The translations under genes and the position numbers were made by a program. The notes under the pieces were generated by a model that was not told where the DNA came from, did not search any database, and saw only the letters and a list, made by a program, of their open reading frames with translations. 64,000 nt of DNA from Sphingobium baderi (GTDB taxonomy: Bacteria > Pseudomonadota > Alphaproteobacteria > Sphingomonadales > Sphingomonadaceae), in the NCBI RefSeq assembly GCF_001456115.1, contig NZ_CP013264.1:186001-250000 (forward strand). The letters are read 5' to 3'. Positions 25,434 through 34,094 of this stretch are shown here, in pieces; the stretch's first letter is position 1, and each line of letters opens with the position of its first letter.

Positions 25434-26276
25434 ATGATGGCCCTACACAAAATCCCATCCTCTGATCGCCTCGCTCTCCCGCAGGTGACTCTGTGCGCGG
25501 CGACATCGGTGAATGTGAAGGCGACGTTGCGAGCGTTGGAGGCCAGTGTAGCCCAAATAGATTTTGCCGCGTGCAAGCTGTTCACCGACGCGCCCCTTGA
25601 GCCGGAGAATCCCGCTATTTCCATCGTTCCGATCCCCCGGCTCGGTTGTTCTGCCGCCTATTCGGAATTTTTGTTGTCGCGGATGGTAGATCATGTCGAC
25701 ACATCCCACTGCCTTGTCGCGCAATGGGACGGCCATGTGCTCGATGCGTGGCGATGGCGACCAGAATTCCTTGATTATGACTATATCGGTGCGAGCTGGC
25801 CGCAGTTCGATGATGGACATGATGTCGGCAATGGCGGCTTTTCCCTGCGCAGCCGGCGGCTGATGGAGGCCTGTTGCGATCCCCAGTTTCGAGCGTCGCA
25901 TCCCGAAGATATCGCCATAGGGCGGATTAATCGCACTTGGCTGGAGGGGAGGGGGATGCGTTTTGCCTCGCCCGCGCTTGCCGACCTGTTTGCGACCGAA
26001 CGGACGGGTGATCTGCAAAGCAGCTTTGGCTATCATGGCGTATGGAACATGCCCCGCGCCCTCGGGGCTGAAGCTTTCTGGCAAATTTATCGTGAGCTTG
26101 ATGACCGCGGCACGGTCAGGCACGATTTTTCGAGCATCCTGAAGGATGTAAGGCATGGCCCTGGCGGGCAGATCCGCATGATCCGGATGATTGCCGATCA
26201 TATGAAACATCGCTTTGGTCGGACAAGAGGCGATACGTGCCTCACTTCCTCCCAATCGTCTGACAGAAAGGCCTGA
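25434..26276 (+). CDS. DUF5672 domain protein, probable glycan-related
   Basis: This 280-residue protein has the DUF5672 pattern: VTLCAATSVNVKATLRAL at the N-terminus, LVAQWDGHVLDAWRW near residue 100, YDYIGASWPQF and GNGGFSLRSRRLME near 140, and a final GYHGVWN segment. Members occur in polysaccharide loci beside glycosyltransferases and resemble glycosyltransferase folds; the reaction is unknown. An AGGGGGC-type ribosome site at the end of the preceding gene precedes two adjacent ATGs (25434, 25437). The gap from the glycosyltransferase gene is eight bases, so they are co-transcribed. Confidence 0.75.
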   Translation: MMALHKIPSSDRLALPQVTLCAATSVNVKATLRALEASVAQIDFAACKLFTDAPLEPENPAISIVPIPRLGCSAAYSEFLLSRMVDHVDTSHCLVAQWDGHVLDAWRWRPEFLDYDYIGASWPQFDDGHDVGNGGFSLRSRRLMEACCDPQFRASHPEDIAIGRINRTWLEGRGMRFASPALADLFATERTGDLQSSFGYHGVWNMPRALGAEAFWQIYRELDDRGTVRHDFSSILKDVRHGPGGQIRMIRMIADHMKHRFGRTRGDTCLTSSQSSDRKA

Positions 26277-26282
26277 TGGGCT

Positions 26283-26849
26283 GTGTCCAATCTTTTTCCC
26301 GGTATGCCGCTGATCGAATCTCCCTTGTTTCCTTTGGGCAAGGCATCTCAAGGGCTGACTGCCGAGGAAGATCGGGTCGCCACCAGCCTTTACGAAAAAG
26401 GCTATGCCATATTCGACTTTCCCGATGCCGAGCTGGATGCCCGGATTGAACGGGTCCAGTGCAACCTGTCGCCGCGCTACGGGATCGATTTCGGCAACCC
26501 GCATGGCGACAAGACGACAGGGGAGCGCCGCATCCAGGATGCGTGGCTGTTCGATGAAGATGTCCGCGCCATCGCCGCAAACGAGGCCGTCCTGGATCTG
26601 CTCAGCAAGCTGTATGGACGCCGCGCCTTCCCCTTCCAGACGCTGAATTTTCCGGTTGGTACGCAACAAGAGGCCCATTCAGACTCGGTACATTTTTCAA
26701 GCCTGCCCGAACGGTTCATGTGCGGGGTATGGCTGGCAATGGAGGATATAGGGCCGGATGCAGGGCCGCTTTTTTATTACCCCGGCTCACACCGCTGGCC
26801 GATCATGACCAATGCGCTAATTGGTCGGCGCGGATACGGAAGTGATTTA
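26283..26849 (+). pseudogene. Phytanoyl-CoA dioxygenase-family gene, truncated by an IS
   Basis: About 189 native residues of a PhyH-family Fe(II)/2-oxoglutarate dioxygenase are present, including the metal-binding QEAHSDSVHF and the GPLFYYPGSHRWP segment. The second metal-binding histidine and the C-terminal strands are missing because the partial IS5-family copy starts at 26850. The start is GTG at 26283, seven bases after the previous stop. PhyH proteins in glycan clusters often tailor lipids or sugars. The remaining part is unlikely to be active. Confidence 0.8.
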
Positions 26850-27116
26850 GGCTCAGGACCCATTGATTGGCAGGCAACGATATGATTCAGGCTCCGCGAG
26901 GAGACTGAGCATGAGTGACCTGTATTGGCTGACGGACGAGCAAATGGCGCGTCTGTCGCCGTATTTTCCCAAGAGCCACGGCAAGCCACGGGTCGACGAC
27001 CAACGGGTGCTAAGCGGGATCATCTTCGTCAACCGGAACGGACTGCGCTGGCGGGATGCGCCCAGAGAATACGGGCCGCACAAGACATTGTATAACCGCT
27101 GGAAACGGTGGGGCGA
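26850..27116 (+). mobile_element. IS5-family insertion sequence, truncated copy
   Basis: The first 267 bases of the element at 22860-23695, in inverted orientation, match it base for base from the GGCTCAGGACCCATTGAT end through the codons GGGCGA at 27116. There the match stops abruptly and unrelated sequence begins. It truncates the phytanoyl-CoA dioxygenase gene on its left. Confidence 0.9.
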
Positions 27117-27179
27117 TCTACCTCGCCGCAGCCGTCATCAACTCACGATGAATCCCCACAACCCCTAGAGTCGAAAGAT

Positions 27180-27338
27180 TCAGTCACCAGCTATGTGGTC
27201 GACGCCGCTTCGATTGCTGTGTCGCGCCGGCATCGGCGAGCGAAGACCGACAGGATCGATGGAGAAACGCTGGTTCGTATCCTGATGGCGTGGATGCGCG
27301 GTGAGCCAAGGGTGTGCTCGATGATTCGCGTGCCAACA
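27180..27338 (+). pseudogene. IS110-family transposase, 5' part (split by a transposon)
   Basis: The frame reads YVVDAASIAVSRRHRRAKTDRID-GETLVRILMAW, the RuvC-like (DEDD) region typical of IS110-family transposases, and stops at the Tn3-family element whose CAACA target site is 27334-27338. Removing that element joins it in frame to the 3' part at 31596. The N-terminal start is missing to the left. Confidence 0.85.
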
Positions 27339-27366
27339 GGGGGCGTTTGCGGGAGGGGGCGGAATC

Positions 27367-30258
27367 CTACGCTAAGGATTTGGGCCAGCGATATTCCCCG
27401 GTTAGATTGATGTGTTCCCATCCCAACGGCGAGACGTGGGCGAGTAGATCAGGCGCGATATGGGTACCGCTGGCGGCCCGGGTATTGACGACCTCGCCGA
27501 GCTTCATGGTGTTCCAGAATATGATGATGGCGGCGAGCAGGTTCATTCCGGCGATGCGATAGTGCTGGCCTTCGCCGGATCGATCCCGGATTTCACCTCG
27601 GCGGTGGAAGCTGATGGCGCGCTTTAGGGCGTGGTGGGCCTCACCCTTGTTGAGGCCGATCTGAGCCTGGCGCTGGAGGCCGGCATCAAGAATCCAGTCG
27701 ATCATGAACAGGGTTCGCTCGATGCGGCCCACCTCTCGCAATGCGAGGGCCAGCTCATTCTGGCGCGGGTAAGAGGCGAGCTTGCGAAGAATCTGGCTGG
27801 GGGCGACGATCCCCGCTGCGATCGTCGCCATGATGCGCAGGATGTCGGGCCAGTTGCGCTCGATGAGCGGTTCATTGATCTTACCTCCGACCAGCGCTCG
27901 CACATTGGCCGGCGTCGCGTTGGGCGTGAAGGCATAGAGTCTTTTCTGAGGGAGATCGCGGATACGGGGGGCGAACCTGTAGCCGAGCAAGGCGCAGGCG
28001 GCGAACACATGATCGGTGAAGCCGCCCGTGTCGGCAAAATGCTGGCGAACGCGGCGGCCCGCGTCATTCATGAGCAGCCCGTCCAGGATATAGGGAGCCT
28101 CGCTGACCGTTGCCGGGATCACCTGGGTTGCGAACGGCGCATATTGATCGGACACATGGCTGTATCCCTTGAGGCCCGGGACGTTGCCATATTTCGCGTT
28201 GATCAGATTCATCGCCTCGCCCTGCTCGGTAGCAAGGAAGAACTGCCCGTCGCTGGATGCCGATTGCCCTTGTCCCCAGAAGGCGGCCATGGGCAGGGCG
28301 GCGTGGGCCTCCACGATCATGGCGAGCGCCCGATCATAGGCGCTGCCTTCGACATGCCAGCGCGCGATCCGCAGCAATTCCCAGAAGCTGTGCGTGTTGG
28401 TCGCCGCCGCCATCTTGCGCAAACCGAGATTGACGCCTTCCGCCAGCAACACGTTCATCAGGCCGATCCGGTCGCTGCAGGGCGCGCCGGTGCGCAGATG
28501 CGTGAACGCCTCGGAAAATCCGGTTCGCTCATCGACTTCCAGCAACAGATCGGTGATCCTCGCGGGCGGGAGCTGTTGATAGAGATCGAGCACGAGATCC
28601 TCGGCCCCTTCGGGCGTGTCGGCCCTCAGCTTGTCGATGTGCAGCTTGCCGTTCTCGATGATGCCGCCTGGGATCGTGCCGGTTCGCGCCGCGCGGCCAA
28701 ACTCCTTCAGCCGTGTATCCAGTCGAGCCCTGCGCTCGGCCAGCCATTCGCCGGGTCGCAGCGGCACGGCGAGCCGCGCGGTCTGCTCTATCGCCTGTGG
28801 CGGGACCAGAAGCTGCTTGAGGTCGCCATAGCGGCGCGATCCCGCCAACCATATGTCACCGGACCGGAAGGCGTCGCGGATGTGGAACAGCACCGCGATT
28901 TCCCAAAGCCGGTGGTCGCCGCTGGGCTCAGCGCGAAGATGACGATGCCATTTCGAGTTGGGACGTAGAAAATCCACCGGCGGATCGACCTTGATCCCGT
29001 TACGCAGCATCGCAACGGCCGCCAGAAGAGGCGTGGCGATCGGCGCCGCCTGCATGTCGAGCAGGCGCAGCATCCTGGGCGCGTAGAGGCGGAAACGGTG
29101 ATAGCCGTCCAGCACACGGCTGAGCGGGTCGGCCGCGAGCACGTTGGTCAGCGCGGAGGCCGTGGCGACAAGGGTTCTGAACCGTTCCCAGCCAGGCCCG
29201 GTGGCGATTATCCCGTCCAGGGCCGTGCCATCGTCCTGCGCTCCAAGCAAAGCACCACCGATTTCGGCAAAGGACTTCAGCGTGTCCCGAACGGCCGCCT
29301 TTTCGTCGGCGATCCTGGTGTTGCAAAGGCGTTCGGAGGCCCGATAGAGACGGCCTACGATGCGATCGTGGGTCTCCACGATGACATCGGCCAGCGATGA
29401 CCGCCATTCCAGGGTGCAGACAGCGAGGATCGCAAGCCGCCTGTCTTCGGGCAGATCACGCATGCCGTCGGCGTAATAGCGCTCGCCCTGCCGGCGAAGC
29501 CGGGTCACACGATGCGCCGGCACGCCGTCCAGCAAATCCGCCGGAAGATCGAACCTTTGAAGATATTCCAGTCGATCCATCAGCCGGTTAGCGGCTGCTG
29601 AATTTGCGCCAACCTCGAACTGTCGCAGCCATACGAAGCGCGTGACGCGACCATCCACCGTATCCTCCAACAGGTGAGCCAAATTCTCGCTCAGGGTTGG
29701 CGTGATGCGATGGGCGATAAGATCCTCGATCCGGCGCTCGGCCTCAACCAGCGCATCGGCGCAAAGGCGCTCGATCGTCGAGGAGCCGGGAAGGATCGTG
29801 CGGGTGCGGCGACACTCCGCAACGAAGCGACGGGCAAGATCCTCATTCGATGTCGCCGCCTCGGCTTCCCGAGCGATCCATTCGCGCAAATCCCGTGCGC
29901 CCCGCCCCGAAAAGGAGCGATAGCCGTAGATTCGGCGAAGGTCCGCCAGATGCTCGTGCCGGGTCTCCTCGCGCGCGGCATAGAGGAGTAGATCGTCGCT
30001 GGTCAGGCCGAGCTGGGCCGCGATGAAATCCGATACCTGCGCCGGGATCAACTCGCCAGGAGCGAGCACCCGGCCCGGGTAGCGCAGGACGCACAGTTGC
30101 AGCGCGAAGCCAAAACGATTGTGGGCGCGCCGGCGCTGGCGGATATGCCCGAGATCCTCATCGCTGAGGGTATAGTGCCGCAGCAGCTCACCTTGATCGA
30201 CCGGCAAGTGAAGCAGCGCCTCGCGCTGTCGATCGGTCAGGGTCACGCGACGCGGCAT
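27367..30258 (-). CDS. tnpA: Tn3-family transposase (GNAT-carrying element)
   Basis: A 963-residue DUF4158/DDE Tn3-type transposase. It begins RRVTLTDRQREALLHLPVDQGELL, has the catalytic-domain landmarks SASSDGQFFLATEQGEAMN, YSHVSDQYAPF and HFADTGGFTDHVFAACALLGYRFAP, and ends with the KLGEVVNTR segment that carries the third acidic residue and GWEHINLTGEY. Its stop codon lies 28 bases inside the left end. It is divergent from the resolvase gene, the 125-bp gap holding res. Confidence 0.95.
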   Translation of the reverse strand: MPRRVTLTDRQREALLHLPVDQGELLRHYTLSDEDLGHIRQRRRAHNRFGFALQLCVLRYPGRVLAPGELIPAQVSDFIAAQLGLTSDDLLLYAAREETRHEHLADLRRIYGYRSFSGRGARDLREWIAREAEAATSNEDLARRFVAECRRTRTILPGSSTIERLCADALVEAERRIEDLIAHRITPTLSENLAHLLEDTVDGRVTRFVWLRQFEVGANSAAANRLMDRLEYLQRFDLPADLLDGVPAHRVTRLRRQGERYYADGMRDLPEDRRLAILAVCTLEWRSSLADVIVETHDRIVGRLYRASERLCNTRIADEKAAVRDTLKSFAEIGGALLGAQDDGTALDGIIATGPGWERFRTLVATASALTNVLAADPLSRVLDGYHRFRLYAPRMLRLLDMQAAPIATPLLAAVAMLRNGIKVDPPVDFLRPNSKWHRHLRAEPSGDHRLWEIAVLFHIRDAFRSGDIWLAGSRRYGDLKQLLVPPQAIEQTARLAVPLRPGEWLAERRARLDTRLKEFGRAARTGTIPGGIIENGKLHIDKLRADTPEGAEDLVLDLYQQLPPARITDLLLEVDERTGFSEAFTHLRTGAPCSDRIGLMNVLLAEGVNLGLRKMAAATNTHSFWELLRIARWHVEGSAYDRALAMIVEAHAALPMAAFWGQGQSASSDGQFFLATEQGEAMNLINAKYGNVPGLKGYSHVSDQYAPFATQVIPATVSEAPYILDGLLMNDAGRRVRQHFADTGGFTDHVFAACALLGYRFAPRIRDLPQKRLYAFTPNATPANVRALVGGKINEPLIERNWPDILRIMATIAAGIVAPSQILRKLASYPRQNELALALREVGRIERTLFMIDWILDAGLQRQAQIGLNKGEAHHALKRAISFHRRGEIRDRSGEGQHYRIAGMNLLAAIIIFWNTMKLGEVVNTRAASGTHIAPDLLAHVSPLGWEHINLTGEYRWPKSLA

Positions 30259-30383
30259 ACATGCTCCTTATTCTTTCCGAGCTACGGTTTGAGATAGCTT
30301 GATTGAGATGCTGGTTAAGATACACAATAGCCCAATCTTATGTGCTCATGTTCGTCACCGCCTCAAACCTTCGTTTGTGATCC

Positions 30384-31004
30384 ATGCTGATCGGCTACGC
30401 CCGCGTGTCCAAAGCCGACGGCTCGCAGTCGCTCGACCTGCAGCACGATGCCCTTCGCGCTGCCGGTGTCGAGCCAGGCAATATCTATGATGATCGTGCA
30501 TCCGGTAGCCGTGATGATCGCCCCGGTCTTGCCGCCTGCCTGAAATCGTTGCGCGACGGCGATGTCCTCATCGTTTGGAAGCTCGACCGGCTCGGCCGAA
30601 CGCTCACCCACCTGGTCAGCACGGTGCAGAATCTGTCGGATCGCGGTATCGGTCTGCGGGTGCTCACCGGCAAGGGCGCGCAGATCGACACCACGACGCC
30701 ATCGGGCCGGATGGTGTTCGGCATTTTTGCCACACTGGCGGAGTTTGAGCGGGATATGATCCGCGAGCGCACCATGGCTGGCCTGGCCGCTGCCCGCGCG
30801 CGGGGACGCAAGGGTGGCCGCAAGTTCGCCCTCTCCAAGGCCCAGGTGCGGCTCGCTCAGGCTGCTATGGCCCAACGCGACACGTCCGTTTCCGACCTCT
30901 GCAAGGAACTCGGGATCGAGCGCGTCACTCTCTACCGCTATGTCGGTCCCAACGGGGAACTCCGGGATTACGGTCAGCGCGTGCTTGCTGCCAAAACGCG
31001 ATGA
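30384..31004 (+). CDS. tnpR: Serine resolvase of the GNAT-carrying Tn3-family element
   Basis: A 206-residue resolvase with the catalytic MLIGYARVSKADGSQSLDLQ start, KLDRLGRTLTHLVSTV, the TTPSGRMVFGIFATLAEFERDMIRERT long helix and a C-terminal HTH (SDLCKELGIERVTLYRYV). The 125 bases upstream contain a GTTTGAG / CTCAAAC inverted pair and should include res and both divergent promoters. Its stop overlaps the start of the acetyltransferase gene (ATGA), so both are made from one mRNA. Confidence 0.94.
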   Translation: MLIGYARVSKADGSQSLDLQHDALRAAGVEPGNIYDDRASGSRDDRPGLAACLKSLRDGDVLIVWKLDRLGRTLTHLVSTVQNLSDRGIGLRVLTGKGAQIDTTTPSGRMVFGIFATLAEFERDMIRERTMAGLAAARARGRKGGRKFALSKAQVRLAQAAMAQRDTSVSDLCKELGIERVTLYRYVGPNGELRDYGQRVLAAKTR

Positions 31005-31531
31005 TGATGACGGGAGCCCCGATCAAACTTACCCAAGCGGACGCCGCAGACGCTGCAGACCTGTACAACCGTTGCAGCGACTATTTCCTGTTGCAGGACG
31101 GGGCCGCGCCCACGCTGGACGATGCTCGCGAGCTTTTCTCCGATGTGCCGCCCGAAAAGAGCGCCCACAATCAAGCTGTCCTGGGATGGAAGGGGCCTGG
31201 CGGCCTATATGCAATCGCGGCCATCCTCCGCGATTATCCGCGTGATGGCACATGGTATCTCGGCTTCATGATCGTAGATGCCGCACAGCGTGGTCGTGGC
31301 GTCGGACGCTCAATTTACTCGACGGTCGAAAGCTGGGCCGCTGCGAGAGGTGCCACAGAGATTCGGTTGGCCGTGCTGGAAGCGAATGAAGCGGCAGAGC
31401 GATTTTGGCGTTCTCTCGGCTTCATTGAGTATCGGCGCGTTGGGCCAGACACCTTCAAAATGCGTAGCCATCGCCGGATAGAACTGAGCCGTCGCCTTTC
31501 TGGCGCGACCGTAGAAGGCAGCAACAAGTAA
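31001..31531 (+). CDS. GNAT-family N-acetyltransferase (transposon passenger)
   Basis: A 176-residue acetyltransferase with the GNAT motif A loop VDAAQRGRGVGRSIYS near residue 100 for acetyl-CoA binding and the later ANEAAERFWRSLGFIEYRRVG motif B. Its substrate is not evident: N-terminal amine, small molecule and antibiotic are all possible, and it does not match aminoglycoside acetyltransferases that I recognise. Start ATG 31001 overlaps the resolvase stop and it is the only non-transposition gene in the element, so it is probably expressed by read-through from the resolvase promoter. Confidence 0.85.
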   Translation: MMMTGAPIKLTQADAADAADLYNRCSDYFLLQDGAAPTLDDARELFSDVPPEKSAHNQAVLGWKGPGGLYAIAAILRDYPRDGTWYLGFMIVDAAQRGRGVGRSIYSTVESWAAARGATEIRLAVLEANEAAERFWRSLGFIEYRRVGPDTFKMRSHRRIELSRRLSGATVEGSNK

Positions 31532-31595
31532 GATCTCGCGCCGGCTATCTGGGCGAGCTTGGCGTAGGATTCCGCCCCCTCCCGCAAACGCCCCC

Positions 31596-32223
31596 CAACA
31601 GCCGAAGAGGAGGACCGTCGGCGGATCGGACGAGAACGCAAGGCGCTGGTCAAGGAACGCACTCTGCACACGAACCGTATCAAGGGCCTGCTCTTCAGTG
31701 TCGGCATTCGGGGTTATGAGCCGAACCGACGCGATCTCCGTGAACGCCTTGAGGATCTGCGAATGGGCGATGGCAAGCCGCTGCCTATGCATCTCAAGGG
31801 GCAGCTCAGTCGCGAGATCGATCGCCTTGAACTGCTCGCCACCCTCAAAGGCATAGGCCCGGAGTTCGCCAGCGTCCTCGCCGGCGAAGCGCTGTTCCGA
31901 CATTTCGACAACCGGCGCCAGATCGCCGCCGACGCGGGGCTTGCGCCCTCACCATGGCGCAGCGGTTCGATCGATCGCGAGCAGGGCGTCTCGAAGTCCG
32001 GCAATCCGCGCTTGCGCACGACGATGGTTCAGGCCGCATGGCTGTGGCTCCGCTACCAGCCGGGCTCGGCTCTGTCGCGCTGGTTCCAGGAACGCATCAG
32101 CCGCAACGGCGGACGCGGCAAAAAGGTCGCCATCATCGCGCTGGCACGCAAGCTGCTCGTGGCTTCTGGAAATACGCGATGAGCGGCGTCGTAATTGAGG
32201 GCGCTGTCATGGCCAACGCGTGA
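31596..32223 (+). pseudogene. IS110-family transposase, 3' part
   Basis: Continuing in frame from 27338, the reading frame holds EEEDRRRIGRERKALVKERTLHTNRIKGLL and the C-terminal transposase domain with GIGPEFASVLAGE, RQIAADAGLAPSPWRSG and GNPRLRTTMVQAAWLWLRYQP, with the conserved serine in the S-x-S-G-N motif. Near 32165 a one-base loss shifts the last residues (FWKYAMSGVVIEGA would follow in the other frame to TGA at 32221). The gene is therefore broken three ways: missing start, transposon insertion, and terminal frameshift. Confidence 0.85.
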
Positions 32224-32297
32224 TACAAATCGACCCTATCCCCAGGGCTTGATCAGCCCTGACGGATCCAGGTGAACGGACCGGCACAAACCATGGC

Positions 32298-32549
32298 CTA
32301 AACAGCCGCCCTCAAGAATGGTCTCGTTCTCCTGAGCCAAGCCCCGAACGCGGGATTATGGTGCGGCCGCGCCGAGCGGCGACCGGATATGAGGTGGTAC
32401 AGGCGAGGCGTGCCTTGCTGGTACTCGTGAAAATGACTCAGCTGGATACCGTCGACTGCAGAAAGAACCGAAAAATGCCAAGACAATTCCTCATTGACCT
32501 CAAACTCATCATATGAGGTTTGTGCGCCAAACAACGATTTGACGGACAT
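32298..32549 (-). CDS. Hypothetical short protein or gene fragment
   Basis: An 83-residue frame beginning MSVKSLFGAQTSYDEFEVNEELSWHF, just downstream of the recombinase gene on the same strand. The first 45 residues look protein-like, but the last 30 (RSARPHHNPAFGAWLRRTR) look like read-through of unrelated DNA. No family recognised. It is probably the front of a gene cut by rearrangement. Confidence 0.3.
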   Translation of the reverse strand: MSVKSLFGAQTSYDEFEVNEELSWHFSVLSAVDGIQLSHFHEYQQGTPRLYHLISGRRSARPHHNPAFGAWLRRTRPFLRAAV

Positions 32550-32565
32550 AATGAGAACATAGATG

Positions 32566-33126
32566 TCACGCGGCCGCGCGGAGATACTGGTATAGGGTTT
32601 CACGGCTGATTCCCAGATCGCGGGCGATGACGGCCTTGCGCTCGCCGGCGGCGACACGGCGATGCAACTCGGCCAGCTTTTCATCGGACAGGGACCGTTT
32701 CCGTCCACGATAAGCGCCGCGTTGCCTGGCGACCGCAATGCCTTCGCGCTGCCGCTCCCGGATCAGGGCGCGCTCGAACTCGGCGAAAGCACCCATGACG
32801 GAGAGCATCAGATTGGCCATCGGGGAATCCTCGCCCGAGAAGGCCAGGCTCTCCTTCACGAACTCGATCCGGATGCCCCTTTTGGTGAGGGACTGAACCA
32901 GCTTTCGCAGGTCATCGAGATTACGCGCCAGTCGATCCATGCTGTGGACCACGACGGTATCGCCCTCGCGGGCGAAGGTGAGCATGGCATCGAGCTGGGG
33001 CCGGTTAACGTCCTTGCCCGAAGCCTTGTCGGTGAAAGTCCGGTCGAGCGACTGCCCTTCCAATTGGCGATCGACATTTTGATCGAATGTGCTCACTCGG
33101 ACGTAACCGATCCTCTGGCCTTGCAT
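32566..33126 (-). CDS. Serine recombinase (Tn3-type resolvase/invertase)
   Basis: A 186-residue, standard-length resolvase: IGYVRVSTFDQNVDRQLEG with the catalytic serine, SMDRLARNLDDLRKLV, GEDSPMANLMLSVMGAFAEFERALIRERQ, and the C-terminal HTH VIARDLGISRETLYQYL. It is not linked to a transposase, so it is a remnant of another Tn3-type element or a stand-alone multimer-resolution enzyme of the plasmid. The upstream region contains a TGTCA-N12-TGACA dyad (33145-33166) that may be part of its target. Confidence 0.9.
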   Translation of the reverse strand: MQGQRIGYVRVSTFDQNVDRQLEGQSLDRTFTDKASGKDVNRPQLDAMLTFAREGDTVVVHSMDRLARNLDDLRKLVQSLTKRGIRIEFVKESLAFSGEDSPMANLMLSVMGAFAEFERALIRERQREGIAVARQRGAYRGRKRSLSDEKLAELHRRVAAGERKAVIARDLGISRETLYQYLRAAA

Positions 33127-33516
33127 TGCCGCCTCCGGTCAATTTGTCAGGTTGAAATCTATGACACCGCGCAACAGGCGTCAACAAATTCGTTCACCAA
33201 CTCTAATCTGACAGAATAGTAACCGCCGCCCTGACGTCCGGTTAGGCTATACCCTATATTGACATAAACGAGCCTGAAGGCACTGGCCGCCTTCAATGCC
33301 CAAAACCGCTCAAAGGCTCATCGTCAATGATGTGCCGCTTGGCTCGGATATGACTGACCGCTCTCGCTTGCCAGTGGATCGTCACCTTGAGCGAGTCCGC
33401 TTGCGAGTTTGGGAAGCGCGAGCGACTAGGGGCGCAGTAACGGCAGAGGATGGACGGCTGAGTGCAGGCAGCATATAGTAGTGCTGGGTAACACCTTTCA
33501 TTATGGAGGTAGGACG
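33127..33516. promoter_or_regulatory. Intergenic region: recombinase target and toxin-antitoxin promoter
   Basis: These 390 bases hold no convincing gene. Near the recombinase gene a TGTCA...TGACA dyad (33145-33166) and a CTGACAG half-site near 33210 look like resolvase sub-sites. The right end supplies the antitoxin promoter and its GGAGG ribosome site at about 33504-33508. Confidence 0.4.
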
Positions 33517-33795
33517 ATGGCAACGGCAACATCTATTAAGCTGGACGATGCCCTGAAAGAGCGTGTGCAGCACCTGGCCAACGCGCGCCGGCGCAGCTCG
33601 CATTGGATTATGCGCGAAGCTATCGCGCAGTATGTCGAGCGCGAGGAAAAGCGCGAGGCATTCAAACAGGACGCCATTCGGGCATGGGAAAACTATCAGC
33701 AGACGGGCTTGCATGTGACGCTTGAGGAAGCCGATGTCTGGTTGGCGAAGCTCGAAGCGGGTGAGGATGCGGAGCCGCCTAAGTGCCACGTCTGA
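33517..33795 (+). CDS. CopG/ParD-type ribbon-helix-helix antitoxin
   Basis: A 92-residue protein with an N-terminal ribbon-helix-helix domain (ATSIKLDDALKERVQHLANARRRSSHWIMREAI, about residues 4-40) and a charged C-terminal toxin-binding tail. ATG 33517 follows GGAGGTAGGACG. It should neutralise the RelE/ParE-type toxin encoded next, whose GTG start lies 13 bases inside this gene, and repress their shared promoter. Confidence 0.88.
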   Translation: MATATSIKLDDALKERVQHLANARRRSSHWIMREAIAQYVEREEKREAFKQDAIRAWENYQQTGLHVTLEEADVWLAKLEAGEDAEPPKCHV

Positions 33796-34076
33796 TCTGG
33801 ACGGCCGAAGCACTGGCCGATGTTGACCGGCTCCATCGCTGGTTGAAGACCAAAGACGCCGACGCAGCGAGACGCGCGGTCGCCGCGATCCGGGGAGGGG
33901 TTCGGATTCTGGCGGCAACCCCGCACATCGGCCGACCAACTGAAGATATGGAGTCCGAGTATCGGGAAAAGCTGATCGACTTTGGAAACAGCGGCTATGT
34001 TGTCCTGTATCACTTCGATGGTGAGACGGTGGCGCTGTTGGCCGTGCGCCACCAAAGGGAGGCGGGTTATCAATAG
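33783..34076 (+). CDS. RelE/ParE-family toxin
   Basis: A 97-residue toxin with a GTG start that overlaps the antitoxin gene. Family features are the N-terminal LIWTAEALADVDRLHRWL helix region, GVRILAATPHIGRPTEDM, and the C-terminal YVVLYHFDGETVALLAVRHQRE strands. ParE-type members poison gyrase, RelE-type cleave mRNA on the ribosome; the sequence alone does not decide. It probably stabilises the plasmid by post-segregational killing. Confidence 0.88.
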   Translation: MPRLIWTAEALADVDRLHRWLKTKDADAARRAVAAIRGGVRILAATPHIGRPTEDMESEYREKLIDFGNSGYVVLYHFDGETVALLAVRHQREAGYQ

Positions 34077-34094
34077 TCGGCTAAGGGACGCGCT

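Larger units (their letters stand above)
27339..31595 (+). mobile_element. Tn3-family transposon with a GNAT passenger gene
   Basis: A 4257-bp element with near-identical inverted ends of about 38 bp, beginning GGGGGCGTTTGCGGGAGGGG. Both sides carry the 5-bp target duplication CAACA (27334-27338 and 31596-31600). It contains a leftward transposase, a divergent rightward resolvase and an overlapping acetyltransferase gene. It is unrelated in ends and protein sequence to the 4104-bp pair and lies inside an IS110-family gene. Confidence 0.96.

Noticed and set aside
25443..26678. 411-codon leftward frame opposite the DUF5672 and phytanoyl-CoA dioxygenase genes
   Set aside because: Opposite-strand shadow; both rightward genes have recognisable domains and ribosome sites.
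27631..28968. 445-codon rightward frame inside the Tn3-family transposase gene
   Set aside because: Antisense shadow of the transposase; the transposase frame shows catalytic motifs throughout this stretch.
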